Part shown: in pieces, positions 12,152 through 25,241 of the stretch | How positions within the stretch are numbered: the first letter of the stretch is position 1 | Layout of the letters: every line of letters begins with the position of its first letter | NCBI RefSeq assembly: GCF_026914185.1 | Contig: NC_070563.1 | Location: 434,001 to 498,000, forward strand | Direction of reading: 5' to 3' | Length of the DNA stretch: 64,000 nucleotides | Source of the DNA: Puccinia triticina | Taxonomy: Eukaryota > Basidiomycota > Pucciniomycetes > Pucciniales > Pucciniaceae | Notes under the pieces: model-generated | Databases searched by the model: none | What the model was told of the DNA's origin: nothing | What the model saw: only the letters and a program-made list of their open reading frames with translations | Position numbers and translations under genes: made by a program

Positions 12152-15100
12152 TCAATCCACATCTTTACGGGCTCGGTCAAGAGAAGAATAGTACGGCGCT
12201 CGAATATACTTATGAAGATCCTGTGCAAAGTGTAAAATAGCAATTCAATCACAAATAAATTAGTTCCCCACGTTTGTTGGATGAACAAAAGCAAAAAAGG
12301 CTCAGAGAGGGAAAGGAGGAGGTTCACTTTAATAGTTAAGATCCCGGCCAAGGAGCCATGTGATGTAAACAACATATTTCTTAAACCCTGTCGTGAAAAA
12401 AAATAAAACATCAGTTTGTATTTCATGCTTTTCTAAAAGAACAAGTTAAAGTGAACAGTGAATGCAGAGGGAGTATACGGATGAGCAGATACGAACCAGT
12501 CTTTGGAAGAACTGGAGAACAATTTCGATTGGTGTTTCGGGCTCCAAAGTTAACGGTGCCTAACGGGAAAACGATGGCAAGGGGCCTGATGAGTCAAGAA
12601 ATGTGGCCAGAGGCAGAGAAGATGATGTCCGCCGACCTCGTCGACCCATTTATTGAGGTCGATAAACCCAGACGACCGCCCGTTCAACTCGTCATCCTCA
12701 TCAGATAGTCGATCAAATGTCGAGCGACTAGCCGAGTTGAGTTTTCTCGTGCTCAAACATGTTTTTGATAGGTCTTGATGAGAGTTCTGACGGCCAGATG
12801 AGGCCGGCGATTTCTCCCCTTGCCTCGACTTTGCCAATTGATGTTCATGACTTGCTGGTCTAGAAGTGAAAAATTCACATCGAGTCGATCCATTGCATTC
12901 TGGTCTCATTCTAGCTTGAGCTTATTAAGTTCTCGTGTAAAAACATGGACTCAAGTCAATTTGCATTGAAGGGGATATACCAGTCTGTACCGGAGCTGAG
13001 TGAAGCAGGGAAAAGCAAAGAAATATTGAACTCACCAAGTGCGAAACGTAATTCGTTGGACGGAACGTAGCCTAAGAGAAGATTGTTTTTGTGATCTGAG
13101 ACGATCGGAAACCCGTTGAACTCATACTTCCTAACAACCTCTTCTGCATTATTAACGTGGCAAAGTGTCCCATATGGTCAATCATAGGGCGCGTTGATCC
13201 CGACTCGGATGATAAATGAAAACAAGGATATGAACTAACCTAAAGAATCTACGGTCCAGCCTTGCCCCGATAAGCTCACCAGCTCTTTCACCATTACTTG
13301 CGAGGCTGTTACACCATCGGGTTGGAAGTCTTCCTTGGGACTTAAATAAGGATATGCACGGAAATGAATCCAAGCTGTTTTTTGGAAGAAAAAAACCCTC
13401 GTGGGGGAAATACCGAATTGAGCAAAAATTAAAAATAAATAAATGACAAAAAGAGAGAGGAAGCAGTGATCACCTTCGTAGATCCCATCGGTCGAAAAGT
13501 AATCCGCAGTAAATTTTGAAATCATCACGGCCATCATGATCTGTAAGACGAGCTCAACCGCACCGGTTAATTCGAAAATGATGACAACCAAGCTGACAGT
13601 CATTCTGGTCAAGCCGCCAACTGCGGAGGCAGCCCCGATGACAGCATAAACCTGAGGAGCTAACAGGGGGAAAGATAAGTCCAGCAAGTCAAGAGTCTGC
13701 GGGAGAGAGTGGACATACAGATGCAGGTGCCCTCGGCAGGACAGCTCCCAAAGAGCCAGAACCGCGGATAGGCCTGTTGCCAGCTGTGAATTATCATTCC
13801 TATTGCCCGTCCGAAACATGCCCCGATGCTGATGGCCGGTAGAAAGATCCCCGACGGTACTTGGATCCCAAAGGTGATCGAGGTCACCACGGCCTTTGCT
13901 ACTGCCGCGATCAACAGTAAGACCACCGTCGAAAACACTTGGCTCGGACTGTGTCGCATTGTTTTTGATGAGTTGATCGATCAGCCCCTCTTGTCTTGGC
14001 CACTTTTTGTTTTGTCCACCACATTTTTTTATGAAATATCACTCAACTCGCAAAACGAAAATACGTCCAGATTACTAGCACTGCATTCCTGGAACAAAGC
14101 CTCTACGAGTTTGGAGGTAGGCAGTCTGATAGACCCTCCAAAAGAGAAGAAAAGATGTCAATGAACGGATCAAGTGGGTTAACATACTCGGGAGAACATA
14201 CCGGGTGATCAATAGGAGATAAGATACTAGAGCGGTGAACCCAGCGACGGCCAGTACTTCTTTGATGGGGTGATCGGCCAAGCCGGACGACCTGCGGATC
14301 TTAGCGTATTCGATGTTCCTAAGCATATCAAGCAAGGAAGAGTCCGCGAGGTAGAGTAGAAATCCAAGTCAGCTCTGAGCAAGTCCAGTCCTGCTGCTCG
14401 CGATGAAAGACGGACGCTCGGATAAAGGTGGCCCCGAAGAGACCGCCGCAGACGCCCACAAACACCCATGGGATCAGCTCAAACGTCCGCCACACCTGCC
14501 CAACACTTTGGACTTGGAAAAGCACCAGCTTGCCCGAGTTGAAAGGATCGAAGGATTGCAGGGTCATCGTGGCCACAATTGCACAAACAAACGATCTCCA
14601 CAATGTGGGTTGGGGCAGCGAAGCTAGCGAGAGTTCCTCTGTGCAAAGAAAAAAAAAGCCAAGCCGACAAGGGAAAGTCAGCTTGAGTCAGGCTAGAAAC
14701 GTTGGATAGCTAGACCACGTCGAAATTGATCAAACCTAGTACAAAGAGCACTCCCCCAAGCGGAGCTCCGAAGGCAACACTGACGCCTGACGCGGCGGCG
14801 GCGGACAACATCTCGCGTTTTCTGGCTAGCCATCAAACCGACCGATCGATCACATCAATCCCGACTTGCTTGACGAGTGAGCGCAAGACGAAGAAAGACG
14901 CTGACCTTCGTTGGTCCGGAAGACCTTGAAATTATGAAGGACGAGGTTCGCGACACAACACGCCACGTGGACTAACGGGCCTTCCTTCCCAAGCGACAAC
15001 CCCGAGCCGACCGCAAATGCCTGGATGATAATTGTAAGTGTTTCTTTTTCTTCTTTCAAGTTGTTGATAAGACGGTCATGACGAATTGGTTAGCTTACTA

Positions 15101-16233
15101 AGCCGATGGCTTTGATGAGCAAGGTCCAGGCACTCAAGTAATGTTGGAAAGTGTACCCGGATAGGATCACCTTGATTTCAGGACTACGAGAGACAGGTGA
15201 TTTGAGAATGTGATCTCCCTAAAGAGCAAGCCGTCTAGCCTTCTCTCGGAAATTAAAATAAAGATAAACTCACATTCCGGTGTGGAATGCAAAAGGTGCA
15301 AAGGCTTTGACTAGGAAAGCCACCACGCCGGCAAACGTGACCTGTGTTGATAATGAAAAGTGAGATTTAATGAATCAGATTGTGAGGATTCTGGGTTGAT
15401 TGATTTAGGCCAGAAGAAATACACCGCAGTTCATATTAAACTTACGGAGCTGATGATGTATGCTAAGTAATGTGAGAAGGATGCTATCGGGGCGCTTGAG
15501 ATCTGGAAGACTTGAGGCCAAGTTTTCCATTCGTAGCAGATCTCATGAGCTGAGCAAGCACGAAAAACCGGTGAAAACGAGTAAGTCATCATGTCACTGA
15601 GAGAAGTGGTGCATTCGAGCTGGGGGTGAAGGACTGACGTTCCAATCCCGAGCAGCAAGCGTTCTTGTTGAGGTAGAAGGCGTAGTCGCATTTCCCGTCA
15701 CGGAGATCGCTGAGCCAGAGGGCAAGGGTGTCGAGGGAACCGGCAACGAGGCCGACGATAGCGCCGACGAGGACGACGCCAATCCAGGGCCAGGTGAGGT
15801 TGACCAGTCTGGCAAGGATTCCACGGAGGCCGGGGAGCTGATCGAGCCTCTGAAGCCGGCTACGCTCCTTCCGGTCCTCGTACGCCCAGTCGATCATCGT
15901 CCGGTCCGCGTAGCTCCGCTCCACCCGTTGGCCCTCCGCCGGCCGTCTGTCTCTCTGTCCCCGCCACCACTGGCCATCCTCCCCATACTGTTCCCGCGTC
16001 GAGCCCTCGCCCGCATCCAGCGCTGTTGACGAGCCAAGCAGACGCAGCGAGATCGGTGAACTCAGCCCCCGCAACGGGTCCTTCTTCAGAAACGGGCCGA
16101 AGATCCTACTCCCCTGGTTCTTCGTCGGCGATCGGACCGGTGGGGTGTATGAGATTGAAGAGACAGGGGATCCAGACCGACTAGATTGTGTGCCCCTACG
16201 TGACTGAGTCGATGAGCCCTGGTGAGTGTCCAT
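12152..16233 (-). CDS. CLC-type voltage-gated chloride channel/antiporter (CLC-3/4/5, Gef1-like)
   Basis: A multi-exon CLC protein that moves chloride across Golgi, vacuole or endosome membranes, often in exchange for protons. The ATG at 16231-16233 starts a long polar N-terminus (about 130 residues) before the first membrane helix, [26 protein letters not shown]. Further landmarks: an ACCSGL region, [20 protein letters not shown] (near 14930-15030) with the GKEGP motif and its gating glutamate, [20 protein letters not shown] near 14420-14500, [24 protein letters not shown] (GxFxP) near 13800-13880, and [25 protein letters not shown] near 13560-13640. The C-terminus has paired CBS domains: [11 protein letters not shown] near 13270, [10 protein letters not shown] near 12660, [12 protein letters not shown], then [20 protein letters not shown] (12328-12386) and a last exon [20 protein letters not shown] with the stop at 12152-12154. 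At least ten introns. Convergent with the glycine-rich gene. Key residues look intact. Confidence 0.92.
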
Positions 16234-19193
16234 CGCTGCTTGTGGGTGGGTGGCTGCTGTGAGATAGGGCTGGGGCCGACACTCGAGGGGTGAAGGAGGT
16301 CATGCAGCTTGGTTCAACTTCCCCGGCCTGAAACTTCCACTTGACTTCCTTCTCTCTCATAACCACATAAAGGATTTAAAAAAACTATAACGAAAGTATT
16401 TAACAGAAACAAGCTTTGAACCAATGTGAGAAGATGATAAATCTATATCCAAGCCTCAAATAATCAAAGAATTGCCACTTGTTCAAGAAAAGTGAAGTTG
16501 AAGTGACATCAGAACCTGAAGTTTTTCTGATGATGATCATTTCCTGCAAGCTCTCATAAGTAGGGGGGTTCACAATTTGCAAACCTTTAGGACACATTTT
16601 AACCTGTTTATGTAATAAACAAACTATCAAAATGTGGTACCTAAATGTCTTTTGGGCAAGGTGAACAACTGATCTTGTCAATATTTTTTCATCAGATTCA
16701 AAAAGGTAGTCAATTTTAAGGCCTTTATCAATGCCTTTTTAAAAAGATGGCAAGATGTACAGGATTGTATGTCCCCTGAGTATCAGAGCTTCTTCTTTGT
16801 TTTTCAAAAATTTGTTCATAAAGCCCTCAGAATTGGCTCTAAAATTTTATTTTTATCATATGGTGAGCCCCCCTACTACAGTTCACTTACAAACAATTAG
16901 CCTAAAAAATGATGTTTCACAGTGTCATTGTCCTGTATTCTTAACATTAACTATATATATCATGCTAACAAATAATGAGTTGTGCAATATAACACCACAT
17001 ATGATGCTTCCAAATGGGGCCTGAATAATAATTGTGATAAAAATGGCCTCAACATCCCCAGATGAACCATCCTATTGGTTCAGACCAATCATCTTATCAT
17101 CAAACAATGTTAAATTGGTTGAGTGCACCTCAGTTTAACTGGGATAACCTCCTAACTTAACACAACTCCTCCCTGGTGGCTGGAGGCAAAGCTGCCCCTG
17201 CTGCAGGGAGGGACTTGCATATTATTGCAGATTTTCATAAGCATGAGCAGAAATGTTGTTTGGCTGGGAGGTTTTTGAACTTTTTATAGCTCATCCCCCA
17301 GCCTCTCCAAAGGTGTGTCCCAACAGTAGCTTGCACTGCATAACTGCCTCTACAATCTGGCCTACTATTCTGTCTATTCAAGTTTTTATCATTTTTCCTT
17401 TTTGTGTAGCAGAAACTTTCTGCTCCTGCTTAAGTTGAGAGATAACTCATAAGCCTCTCCTATTGAAAGCACTCTGCGCGTGTCCCCCAGACCCTCAGTT
17501 TTGTGAGAATTCCAGCTTAGGTGAACGGTGTTGTGATTTATATAGGCGAGCGCGGTAGAATGTCCACGCGGGGATAGCGCGGGCGGGGAATGCACAAAGC
17601 CGCTCAGGCAGAGTGCATTCCGGTGACATAAGCACTGAGGATGAGGTCAGGAAAGCACGCTAGGAAAGCTTACGGAAAGTCACGCGCGGATTGGAATGCA
17701 CAGATTGCGGATTGCGGATCACGGATTTCGGATCGGGTATTTGGATCAGAGCGGAAAAGACAGGGCTGGACTGCGGCGGGACTACACATGTGGACTGGTA
17801 GCAGCGGCGCGTCAGCGGGTGAGCCATGACAGCCAGAGCGGGTGGAACCGGGGTGAAGGCGGTGGCAAGAGAACGACTGACGGGGGCTAGACAGAGGACG
17901 GTGGGAGGACAAGCGTTGGAGAGGAGCGGAGTCTGGGAGAGTGACGAGCGGGATAGCGGGCGGAGCTGGAGGACTAGTGCGGGAAAGTGTCAGGTGTGCG
18001 GGATCGGGTGGGAACGGTGACATGCGTGGAGGGAAGGATGGGGGTGGCTCAGGGTTTTCTCCTCTCTTTTCCTCATCCCATAATCTTTATCCTATCAATT
18101 ATTACGGATTTCACTCATCATTGTACTTACAACTACGGATGTACAAGAGTTATTGGGAGATTATCTGTGTTCTTATTCTTATTGGAAAGTTACTGCGGAT
18201 TCTTGCGCTTACAAAGTGCAGAGCTTTATTCACTTGCAGATTATTACGCTATAGATCAGGCTTGGTAGAGGAGCGCTGAAGGCTAGCGGAAAGTAGCAGT
18301 GCGGAGCCGAGTTACTGACAATCACACAGCCCGGACATCAATATTCTTGAAGAAGGCGGTCAGCGGACATTCTTCACCAGCTAACCAGCTTTCTTTCTCA
18401 CAACAGTTTTGAACTCATAAATTGAGTAAGATTTTGGGATCTGTTTTAGCTGTGGAAGCTGGTAAGCAAACACAAACCACTTCTGCAGTCCAAAGTCAGT
18501 TCAGTGGAGTCATGAAACTGAAATCATCTTTTGATGTTGCAGATCCAACACACACCCACAAGATCAGCCAAATGGAAAATACCGGGCAGTGACTTCGCTC
18601 ACAGAGTACTGGAGGACTTCCTGCCAATCTGGAAACCCAGATTTTGCAGGGAAATCTACATAGATCTAGGATTTGAGACATCCAGGCCAAATCTGAAAAA
18701 ATCTGAATTCCCAGATTGACAGGAAGTACTCCACCTGGTACTTTATAAACAACTTGTTGCATTACAGCAACTGTTGGAAGTGTCTATCATGAAGGCTTCC
18801 CCCCTCTGTTTTCAGGGCAGACTATAATTAAGAGTGTTTGGCAGTGGAAAAATCATGCCCTTTTTAGAAAAGGAAGTTAGGTGATCAACAATGAGCGCAC
18901 AAGAGAGAGGCAAGACAGAACAAAAAGCCAACCTGAGACACAGGTGCCATGGATCAGTAACTTGAGGTGAAGACAGAGTTGAGTGAATGAAGAGAAAAGA
19001 GAAACCATGACAGAGGTGCCTGCAGGCTCTTGAGCTAACTACAACTGGGTCTAAACTACTGGGGAGAGGCTAATTGGCAAAACAGAGGTAAAAGAATTTA
19101 ACAGTTCAATCAAATTCAGGATTGCTTGTATATTTACGCGTTCCTGTGCACCTTATAGAAATAAAGCCATAAAGACCATGTTTTGGTGATTTA
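16234..19193. other. Gene-free, AT-rich and degenerate repeat region
   Basis: No recognisable protein. 16400-17240 is AT-rich; a MITE-like end (CCAAATGGGGCC) lies near 17003-17016. 17550-18050 is G-rich with iterated GGATT/GCGGATT words and a TATATAGG near 17541, which could be old LTR. 18605-18745 holds an imperfect inverted repeat. The repeat at 18110-18385 is listed separately. Confidence 0.5.
18110..18385 (+). repeat. Dispersed repeat, unoccupied copy of the 41.5/44.7-kb site
   Basis: The left part (to about 18313, ...GCGGAGCCGAG) matches 41315-41511 and the right part (ACATCAAT...CTTGAAGAAGGCG) matches 44724-44775. At that second locus a 3.2-kb transposon sits between the two halves, so this copy shows approximately what the site looked like before insertion. 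The repeat's own identity is not clear; it may be LTR material. Confidence 0.7.
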
Positions 19194-20635
19194 GGCCCCG
19201 TTTGGCACCAACATAAATATAGGTGATATAATCACCAATTAACACCAGGGGAGATATGTTCCCACTCCCCAGGGAGTGCCTTACCGTAACTTTTTTCCAT
19301 AACTGTGCTGGAGGCCTTTGGTAAAGCAATATTGAATAGGTATGAACAAGACTGGAAGTCAGCGTGGAAATCAGTTGGAAATCATCCTGAAATAAACCAT
19401 AACTTGCCAAAAAGTCATCCAGAACTCATCTATAATTCATCCAGAACTCATCCAGAATATAGTCCTTTCTTGGCTCCATGACCAGTGTGTCCTTTCCTGC
19501 ATGGAGATGTGAAAGGCCCAGCCTGTGATTTTTTCCCCCTCATGTACTCGCGTACATCAGGGGGACAATTGGTGTCTCAAAACAAATTTTTTACTTTTCA
19601 TGTGGCTGTGAAAGGCCCATCCTGTGATATTTCCACCTCAATGTACGCGCGTACATCAGGGTGACTATTGGCAAAGTGCAAAAAGGTTAACTTGCATGTG
19701 CACATGTGAATTTTGAAAAGCAAAAAAATACAAAATTCACTAGATCATTTTTGTGAGGAGGACAGGATATATGGCCAAAGTGAATTGGCACCGCAATCCA
19801 ACCTTGACTTAACTCAGACTTTCACCCTATTAAAACAGTTTTTTGTCATTTTTATCAGCCAAATTCAAATTAATTCCCGCATTTCCAAGAAAATGGGTTT
19901 CAATTTCAATGACTTCAACATTACCACATTCCAAAAATCTAAACCCAATAATACCAAGTCAACTTTTAGTTTAATTTTGTACATCAGGGCATATAATGTG
20001 AATTACAAGAAATCCATTTTTTTGAAGGAATTGCTTTTGAGAATGGGAACTTTGCTTTGCTATCCTTAAAAATCAGTAAACAGGAGCAATTGATGGGTTG
20101 GACTTTGGTGAAATATCATTTCATCATATTTCTTCCTACAGTTGTACATGGAAAACAAAAGAATTCTACACAACATTGTGTTGACTTCCATATCATTTGT
20201 GATTGACTTTTCACCAACTTCTCCATCCAATTTACTATTTTGGGGATGAGTTACTAATCCGCATCAGGCTCACATCCGACCAAAACTCACATAAAATTCA
20301 GCTCTGGCACTCCCTGGGGAGTGAGAACATATCTCCCCTGGTGTAATTCAATAAAAAATGTAAAATTCAACATAAAGCCTCCAATTTCTTTAGGCAACCT
20401 ACAGTGCTGTTCTCTTTAACTGATTCAGCCATCTTTGGCACCATAATACCATTATATCACGTTTGACCAATATGAAGCGATATAATGGTATTATGGTGCT
20501 GAAGATTGCTGAATCAGTTGAATCCAAGTTATGAGTTGAAGAGTACAGAACTGTAGGTTGCCTACAAACAAAATTTGGAGGCTTTATGTTCAATTTTGTA
20601 TTTTTTATTGAATTAATTGGCAATTATATCACCTA
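19194..20635. mobile_element. Palindromic MITE (copy M1), split by a nested element
   Basis: The left end GGCCCCGTTTGGC follows a TTA at 19191-19193. Without the nested 1.1-kb insertion the MITE is about 340 bp, folds back on itself (AACTGATTCAGCCAT against its complement near 20500) and matches copy M2 at 45131-45499. The right end is truncated near 20635 just after TATATCACC. Non-coding. Confidence 0.85.
19243..20343. mobile_element. CACCA-ended transposon copy A, 1.1 kb, nested in M1
   Basis: Terminal inverted repeats of about 38 bp start CACCAGGGGAGATATGTTCC, with one mismatch between the two ends. It is flanked by TAA on both sides (19240-19242 and 20344-20346), and the interrupted MITE sequence becomes continuous when the insert and one TAA are removed, so the 3-bp duplication is real. 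Copy B at 47375-48470 is nearly identical. The frame at 19713-20069 is shared with copy B but resembles no known transposase. Termini starting CAC plus a 3-bp duplication suggest a non-autonomous CACTA/EnSpm-type element (inference). Confidence 0.9.
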
Positions 20636-21379
20636 CAGCAAAGGCAGGAAAGCTTGTGCTTTCCTTTGCCAATATTCCACCAAACACCAACCAAAAATCA
20701 TCGCCAACCAGACCTGCAATACCCCCAACCTTCCACCTCCTTCCCCCTTCTTCCTCCATCCTCCCTCCCACTCGGTAAGCCTCGCTTGCAGAAGGTCTGT
20801 GAATTTCTGCATCACAACGGATTGAGATTGCCGCGTTGAGGCCGGGCTGAGTTGAATCTGAAGGCTGAACCATTCAGACAGGCCAATCTAAGCAAATATA
20901 CAGCAGTGGTCAGTGCAGGATGGCCAAGCAACAAGGTGGTGGCTAGCGGTCATGCAACAGTTGTAGATACTCTTGGCAGGGTGAAGGCCAGGAGTAAGCA
21001 AATGATATTTGAAACTCACAATAAAAATGAAGCCGGCAATGGGGCAAGTGAAACAGTAGGCTAGGAAACATGGAGATGGCAACAAGTGGTTACAACGGCT
21101 GGTAGATAGTGAAGACCATTGAATCTAGCTAGTGTAAGCTGTTGACAGGGCAAGCATTTGACTATTTATAGAGGGGGGGGGAGCACAATGGGATTGAGAT
21201 CCACCTTTTTCTTAAATATAACGGTCGATGTGTTACGCGTTTAGGCCTAAATATTGTAACGTAACGCATTGGCCCACCATTGACAAAAGGCGCGGATTAA
21301 AAAAGCGCAATATTATAATAATGGCAGGAGGGAGTCTCCAGTTTATGCAGAAGGCAACAAGGTGCTTCTCCTTTGTAGG
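20636..21379. other. Gene-free stretch with degenerate retroelement debris
   Basis: No supported gene. A TATA-like TATTTATAG precedes a G8 run near 21165-21182. The rest is repetitive-looking and leads into the Gypsy remnant. Confidence 0.4.
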
Positions 21380-21763
21380 TTTATTCAGTCAAGGCACATC
21401 TGCTCCAAGTTGGACTACCGTTACATCAGCCCTTTTAAGGTGGTAAAGATGGTGGGTACAAACACGGTGGAGTTGGATTTTTCTAAGGACTACCCTTTGT
21501 TACACCCTATTTTCAACGTTTCTTTGCTTACCTGTTATGTGAATCCTAATTCTGTAGGTGGTTGTAATGCTAATTTAGGGACTAAGGACGGTTATTATAC
21601 TAATGGTGATATTGTTGATTTGTCTAAAATTAGGGCTATTCTTGATGTTTGGGGCGCGAAGAAAGGTAAGTTCAATTATTTGATCTTGTGGAAGAACTCA
21701 ACGCCTGGTGAGGACACTTCGGTATCCCATAGCCACATACCTGTGGCGGCTAATATTTTTTAG
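21380..21763 (+). pseudogene. Gypsy (chromovirus-type) integrase C-terminus and chromodomain remnant
   Basis: The frame ending at 21763 contains SKLDYRYISPFKVVKMVG, then HPIFNVSLLTCYV and a chromodomain-like block ILDVWGAKKGKFNYLILWKN followed by PGEDTSV. This is the usual order at the 3' end of chromodomain-bearing Ty3/Gypsy pol (beta-barrel after integrase, then chromodomain that binds modified histones). No integrase catalytic core, RT or LTR adjoins it on the left, so only the tail of a dead element remains. Confidence 0.85.
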
Positions 21764-24002
21764 AAGACTTCCAAAGGCATGCGGAATCTCAAAACAAGAG
21801 AAAAGTTAAGAACAAGAAGGTAATTGGAGCTGAAACTAATTGAAGGTAGTATGGGGATCTTATTTTGTAACAACTTACTGGTCTCAATCTCTTTCTGATT
21901 AGCTCAATGATCCGGTTTGTGATGATTTGTAATTGGATCATCATAGCCCTTTGACGGTTGATCGGGGCGTTGTGGAACTACTCTAAGGGCAGAATAGAGC
22001 TTGGAAGGGAAATGGATAGCAACACTAGTACTAATGTAAGCTATGCAAGGGTGCTGATGAGGCTGCCTTCCTGACTAATGCTGAGGGGATGAGAGTAACA
22101 CTAAGAAAAAGAAAGAAAAGGTGTGGCTGATTTCTCCTTTATCTTAGGAGCTAGTACTATGAGCTGACTACTGACTACTGAGGGTGAGAGTGTTGGAGCA
22201 ATGGTTGAAGGGGGAAAGCAATTGGCAATGATTCAATGGCAATGGGTTGATGAGAATGGGCACTATAATTTCTGTATCTAAAATTCTCTATAAATTCTGC
22301 ATAAATCTTCCATTGGCTGGCTAGGGTTTCCTCTGCTGGGGTACAAGTGAGGGGGGGAAGGACAGTTCTTATATGAAGGAAAGATGAGCACAGACAATGA
22401 GGAGTTCTGGCTATGGGAATAAAAGATTTTACAAATGGGGAAAGTGGTGTGAACATAGTAACAGCTTGTAATGATGAGCACTACTGAAAGAGGTAAGCAC
22501 AGATCCAATGATGTAATGTGTACAATAGCCATAGTACATAATGAGTAATGTATGTAAAGGGTTTAGTATGTGAGAATATCTAAGTTTCATGAAACCAGTG
22601 ATTCAAGGAATCCTGGAACATGGGTTCACCATGTTTTTTTCCCATTTTTAGGCTGGTGCGAGTCCCGCTGACCAGCCTGACCCCCATTGCCTTTTTTTAT
22701 TTAGGCTGGCGCGAGTCCCGCTAACCAGCCTAAGCCCCCTTGCCTTTTGGTGGATGAACCACGAAGTTGGCGCGGGTTACGCGGACCAACCTCTTGCCCC
22801 CGTGCCCTTCGTGGCAGCCCCGGTGGCATAATGAAGCCTAGCCCAGGGCCGCGGGGAATCTCGAGTGGGGGGGGGGGAACCTCCTCCTTATATAGCACCA
22901 ATCGCCACTGGCCCCTCCTTCAAACCGTTCCTCCCCATTGCCTCACCCTGATGTGATCAACTCCGCCACATGCCTCGAGACAAAACGCAACGACCGAGAG
23001 GCTCGTGTTCCCCCCCTCTGGATAAAACATCAAACCCAAAACACTAGCTGGTGAGCGTCACATGCCTTGAGACACCCTCCTGACAAAAATATCATTCTGA
23101 AACACTAACTGATTGGACATTGTTTTTTTCCAGTTCACACCTAAAATTCAAGCGTTGCCTGTCCGCCCAAGTGGCCTCACCCCCCCTGAGACCCTTCAAT
23201 CCGACGCAACTGGCGACCACTCAACGTCTGAATTGGCAGGCCAGCGTTGGGACCTTTCCCCCATTAGGTACTGTGGGCGAGACCATCAGAACAGGGCTAT
23301 CCAGTACCCACCTCCAAGACCAGCGTTGCCTTTCCGTCCAATTTGCCTGGGCATCCCTAGACCCTTTGACCCAACGCAGCTGGCGACCATTCCTCAAACT
23401 ATCAATCGTCTCAAATGGCAGGCAACGCCTAAACCCTTGGATGCGGCGACCACCCCTCCACCAAACCTCTCACTCACCGCCGCGGACACCCAAACCCCTA
23501 TTGCTCACCCCTTGCCCAATCAGAATTCAAACCCCTATTGCTCACCCCTTGCCTAATCCGGATTTTGCACTTCTGCCTCAAATTGGACCTCATACTCCTG
23601 CCTTGTCACCTTGGGCCAGAAGAACGGGTCCATTGTTCGACGTACGCCACTTGCACCATTAGCAACAGCCCCCTGGGCCCCGATACTACGACTGGGACTC
23701 CTTCCGCAACCAAGATCGCAGTTTCCCTGGCCGTGGTTTCCCCTTGCAACGCTAATTATTGTCTTGTGCCTTACCTCTCACCCATCCCTTTCACTGCTGA
23801 CCCTGGCCCCCAAACCAAATGAGATAAATAGAGGCCATTATTCCACTTCGGTCACCATCCCCATCCACCAGCTTCTTTCGCACTCGCCGTTTTCAAGCCA
23901 TTGTTCTCACCCAACCAAAACTCCGCCGCCACATCCCACCACCCCCCCCCAATCGGATTACTTTCTTCCCCACTACCAACGCACTAAAACCCCGACATCA
24001 CC
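21764..24002. other. Repeat-rich region upstream of the OB-like gene
   Basis: No protein recognised in 21764-24002. It holds the 22649-22749 tandem repeat, a G10 run and TATATAG near 22868-22897, an imperfect duplication of about 75 bp (near 23150-23225 and 23320-23395) and a 37-bp-spaced direct repeat (23492-23557). 23560-24000 is C-rich and probably the promoter and leader of the gene starting at 24003. Confidence 0.5.
22649..22749. repeat. Tandem repeat, about 53-bp period, two copies plus a diverged third
   Basis: The block GGCTGGTGCGAGTCCCGCT followed by ACCAGCCT and a C-rich/TTGCCTTTT tail occurs at 22651 and again at 22703, each with internal complementarity (AGGCTGG/CCAGCCT). A diverged third copy is visible near 22765-22810. 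Confidence 0.75.
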
Positions 24003-25241
24003 ATGACGACAGCCAGACCATCTAACCATCCAAGTGTTGTGTCTGGACTTTTTGAAGCTTCAAGAAATGTGAGTAGTCATTGCAAACCTGTACTCCTTAT
24101 CCACAGATTTAACTAACACTCGCATTTGAAGTCCAAGCTTGATGTGATACGGGGGAACCAGTATGGTTTAGTGACCATGGGAAGTTTTTTTCAATGTTTG
24201 GGTGTTGCCAATGACAAGGAAATTGACTTTGAAGTCAACTTGATGGCGAACACGGCAATCACTAATGCGTTGGAAGAAGGGGTGATCTACTCTTTAACTG
24301 GCGCTCGTATGATTGCTTTGAACGACGGAAGTACGCCAACGATTACCTATACACAAGAATCCATTGCCCGCATAGGCAAAGCCTCAGACTTGAACCTTGA
24401 TTTCTCAAACCGCACTGGAATCGTCGGCCTAGGAGTTGTGATTGAGCGCAACAAGATCCCAAGTCCCCACCCAGGGGAGGACGATCAGCTTGAGGTTATC
24501 GTTTCCCACAATGACTGGGACCCAGTTGTAAGTTGGTTCCTTTTTTTACTTAAACACAAACTGCAGGCGACTGATATTGTTACACAGGCTTGCGTTCACC
24601 AAGCTTATCTCTCCAAGTACATTGTCCCAGCGACAAAGAACATGGTCAAAACGCACGTGTTGTACGTTTTAGGCAGAGAAATGTCTATTGTTGGTCATCT
24701 TGTTGACTGGGATCTGACCAGAAAGATGCCGGTCATTCTGGTAAGTCTACAAGCAATGAAAAACTGGTATATTTTCTTATTCTTGTTTTCTTTTCTTGAG
24801 GTGGGTGGCGTGAGCGTAACAAGCGGTCACAAAAACCCACGTTTGCCAGGTAAAAACTCATCCAACAGCTCAACTCAACCTGGCCGCGGGCAAAAATTGT
24901 GAGATACGATTTCATCTGTTGCCACGTCTCCTGATTGTTTCCTCTTATGAACTCAACTAACACTCAAACGTTCTAGGTTCACTTTCAAGAAGGACAATAA
25001 CAAATCCGTCACACCTACTCCCACCCCATCGGGCTCCCGATCTCAGGTGACCTTGACGCTGACGAAGGGAGTAAATGATAAGGAATCGGACGCTGAAGAA
25101 CATCCCAACAAAGACAAGGACCAAGAGGATCCAGACGACGAAGACGAAGACATTGTCCCCCGTGGACCCCCAAAGAAAGGCAAGGGTCAACGAAGAAAAC
25201 AAGTCATGAGCGAAGCGGCCAAACGAATCAGGCGTCTCTGA
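24003..25241 (+). CDS. Two-domain OB-like protein with charged C-terminal tail
   Basis: Not a family I can name. The model has five exons: 24003-24068, 24132-24527, 24567-24740, 24801-24898 and 24977-25241, joined by GT-AG introns; phases agree and give 332 residues. Two beta-rich segments follow each other: residues about 30-150 (IDFEVNLMANTAITN, EEGVIYSLTGARMIALNDG, GIVGLGVVIERN, LEVIVSHNDWDP) and about 155-230 (VLYVLGREMSIVGHLVDWD, MPVILVGGVSVT). The pattern of strands and glycines resembles OB folds of ssDNA-binding proteins (inference). The last 80 residues are acidic then basic (DEDEDIVPRG, KKGKGQRRK), suited to nucleic-acid contact. It lies upstream and co-oriented with the Helitron; a similar protein is at 35271-35910. 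The frame is intact. Confidence 0.75.

Noticed and set aside
19713..20069. 118-codon frame shared by CACCA copies A and B as a transposon gene
   Set aside because: The two copies are nearly identical at nucleotide level, so shared openness shows nothing about coding, and no motif is recognisable.
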